Positions 7,041-8,093 of a DNA stretch of 8,093 nt are shown piece after piece; position 1 is the first letter of the stretch, and every line of letters begins with the position of its first letter. A program made the translations under genes and the position numbers. Location: the NCBI GenBank assembly GCA_009469685.1, contig SSTA01000108.1, positions 1 to 8,093 of the forward strand, given 5' to 3'. The notes below the pieces were generated by a model, which saw only the letters and a list, made by a program, of their open reading frames with translations, did no database searches and was not told the origin of the DNA. Origin of the DNA: Azonexaceae bacterium. Its GTDB lineage: Bacteria > Pseudomonadota > Gammaproteobacteria > Burkholderiales > Rhodocyclaceae.

Positions 7041-8093
7041 ATGGGCATACTGCATGCCGCGAGAGCTTCGACCCTGGCGCTGCTGACTCTCGCGGCAAGC
7101 CTCACCGTCGCGGCGGCGGCGCCGGAAACCGATCCCCTCCCCCGATCGCCGGATTACCGCGGCGAGATTCGCCGGGGCCCGGATGGCAAGTTGATGGCCG
7201 TTCCGTCGCCATCCTCCGAGCCTAAAGCCGAGGAACCGCCACAACCCCGTAGCTCCCCGTCGCCGACGGCTGGGCAGAAAATCCTGCGGGTTGGCCCGGG
7301 CACCGCCATCGCCACCGTCGGGGAAGCCGCAAGACTGGCCCGCGACGGCGACATCATCGAAATCCGTGCGGGCACCTACTCGCGCCAGCCGGTGGTCTGG
7401 AAGCAGAAGCGCCTCACCATCCGGGGCGTCGGCGAGCGCCCGGTGATGATGGCGGATGGAGCTTCCGCCGACGACAAGGCCATCTGGGTCATCGCCGACG
7501 GCGAGTTCGACATCGAGAACATCGAATTTCGGGGAGCCCGCGTCGCCGACGGCAACGGCGCCGGAATCCGCTTCGAGCACGGCACCCTGAGAATCAGAAA
7601 ATGCGCCTTTTTCGACAACGAAATGGGCATCCTGACGGCCAATTTCGCCGACGCCACCCTGGAAATCGCCGACAGCGAATTCGGCGCAGCCCCGCGTCAC
7701 CGGGGCGATCTCCACCATCTGCTCTACGTCGGGGCGATCGGCAAATTCACCCTCGTTGGCAGCCGCTTCTCCGGCGGCTACCGGGGCCACCTGGTCAAGT
7801 CCCGGGCCCGGGAGAATCTTGTGGCCTACAACCTCCTGGCGGACGGCCCCCAAGGCCAGGCCTCCTATGAACTTGAATTTCCCAATGGCGGCGTCGCCTA
7901 CGTCATCGGCAACCTGATCGGACAGAGCGCGGAGACCCAGAACCCCACCCTGGTCTCCTACGGCGCCGAGGGACCGCGCTGGCCCGACAACGCGCTGTAT
8001 CTGGTCCATAACACGCTCACCAGCGAATTCAACCACGGCAATTTCCTCTTCGTTTGGTCGGACAAATTACGGCCGGACACCGAGGTCTGGGTG
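7041..8093 (+). CDS. Exported right-handed beta-helix repeat protein, C-terminus cut by window edge
   Basis: The frame is open for 351 codons to the window edge. Residues 1-27 look like a Sec signal peptide: a short basic start, the hydrophobic run TLALLTLAASLTVA, then AAAAP with likely cleavage near 25-27. A Pro/Ser-rich linker (about 54-78) leads to ILRVGPGTAIATVGEAARLA and DGDIIEIRAGTY (102-113), the usual entry strand of pectate-lyase-like beta-helices. Short repeating strands follow (LTIRGV, FDIENIEFRGA, LRIRKCAFFDNEMGI, LEIADSEFG, FTLVGSRFSGG, AYVIGNLIG, LYLVHNTLT), about one rung per 20-25 residues. I recognise no specific enzyme family or catalytic residues; a periplasmic or surface polysaccharide-related role is possible but unproven. 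The start at 7041 has AGGG five bases upstream (7032-7035). An in-frame ATG at 7026 would overlap the gcvP stop and is a real alternative. With only seven bases after gcvP and no terminator, it is probably read with the gcv operon. Confidence 0.85.
   Translation, partial: MGILHAARASTLALLTLAASLTVAAAAPETDPLPRSPDYRGEIRRGPDGKLMAVPSPSSEPKAEEPPQPRSSPSPTAGQKILRVGPGTAIATVGEAARLARDGDIIEIRAGTYSRQPVVWKQKRLTIRGVGERPVMMADGASADDKAIWVIADGEFDIENIEFRGARVADGNGAGIRFEHGTLRIRKCAFFDNEMGILTANFADATLEIADSEFGAAPRHRGDLHHLLYVGAIGKFTLVGSRFSGGYRGHLVKSRARENLVAYNLLADGPQGQASYELEFPNGGVAYVIGNLIGQSAETQNPTLVSYGAEGPRWPDNALYLVHNTLTSEFNHGNFLFVWSDKLRPDTEVWV

Noticed and set aside
6939..8036. 365-codon open frame antisense to the end of gcvP and the beta-helix gene
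   Set aside because: It crosses two plus-strand genes, has no recognisable motifs, and the plus strand shows a convincing signal peptide and beta-helix rungs.

Overview
The window is GC-rich chromosomal DNA from a proteobacterium, most likely a betaproteobacterium. The evidence is the cluster of a YciV/RNase AM-type PHP phosphatase, a YciO protein and a short M50 site-2 protease. As far as I recall, this order is typical of betaproteobacteria, where it often continues into trpS and scpA. The second clue is a gcvT-gcvH-gcvP operon behind a tandem glycine riboswitch, with a single-chain GcvP. Taxonomy is inference from gene order and protein resemblance, not from a search.

Minus strand, 1-2234: three housekeeping genes are read leftwards. 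They are rnm/yciV (a PHP-domain 3',5'-nucleoside bisphosphate phosphatase / 5'-3' exoribonuclease), yciO (TsaC/Sua5-like fold) and a membrane zinc protease whose C-terminus runs off the left edge. A 148-base gap (1247-1394) separates rnm from yciO; I see no gene, clear promoter or clear terminator in it.

Divergent control region, 2235-2612: the rnm leader faces the glycine-catabolism operon. On the plus strand there is a good sigma70-type promoter (TTGCCA, 17 bases, TAGAGT). It is followed at once by two glycine aptamers in tandem and then an 11-bp intrinsic terminator hairpin with a U tract. The base of the terminator stem shares nucleotides with helix P1 of the second aptamer, so glycine binding should favour readthrough (an ON switch).

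Plus strand, 2613-8093: gcvT, gcvH and gcvP encode the T, H and P proteins of the glycine cleavage system, tightly spaced (40- and 34-base gaps), each with a plausible ribosome binding site. P decarboxylates glycine on pyridoxal phosphate and passes the aminomethyl group to the lipoyl arm of H. T then releases ammonia and forms 5,10-methylene-tetrahydrofolate. The L protein (dihydrolipoamide dehydrogenase) is not in this window. Seven bases after gcvP, with no terminator between, begins a secreted right-handed beta-helix protein of unknown function that runs off the right edge.

Most of the window is conserved core genome. I found no mobile element, CRISPR array, tRNA or rRNA, and no convincing new defence or biosynthetic system. 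The points most worth a second look are the riboswitch/terminator geometry and the exported beta-helix gene placed to be co-transcribed with a glycine-controlled operon.
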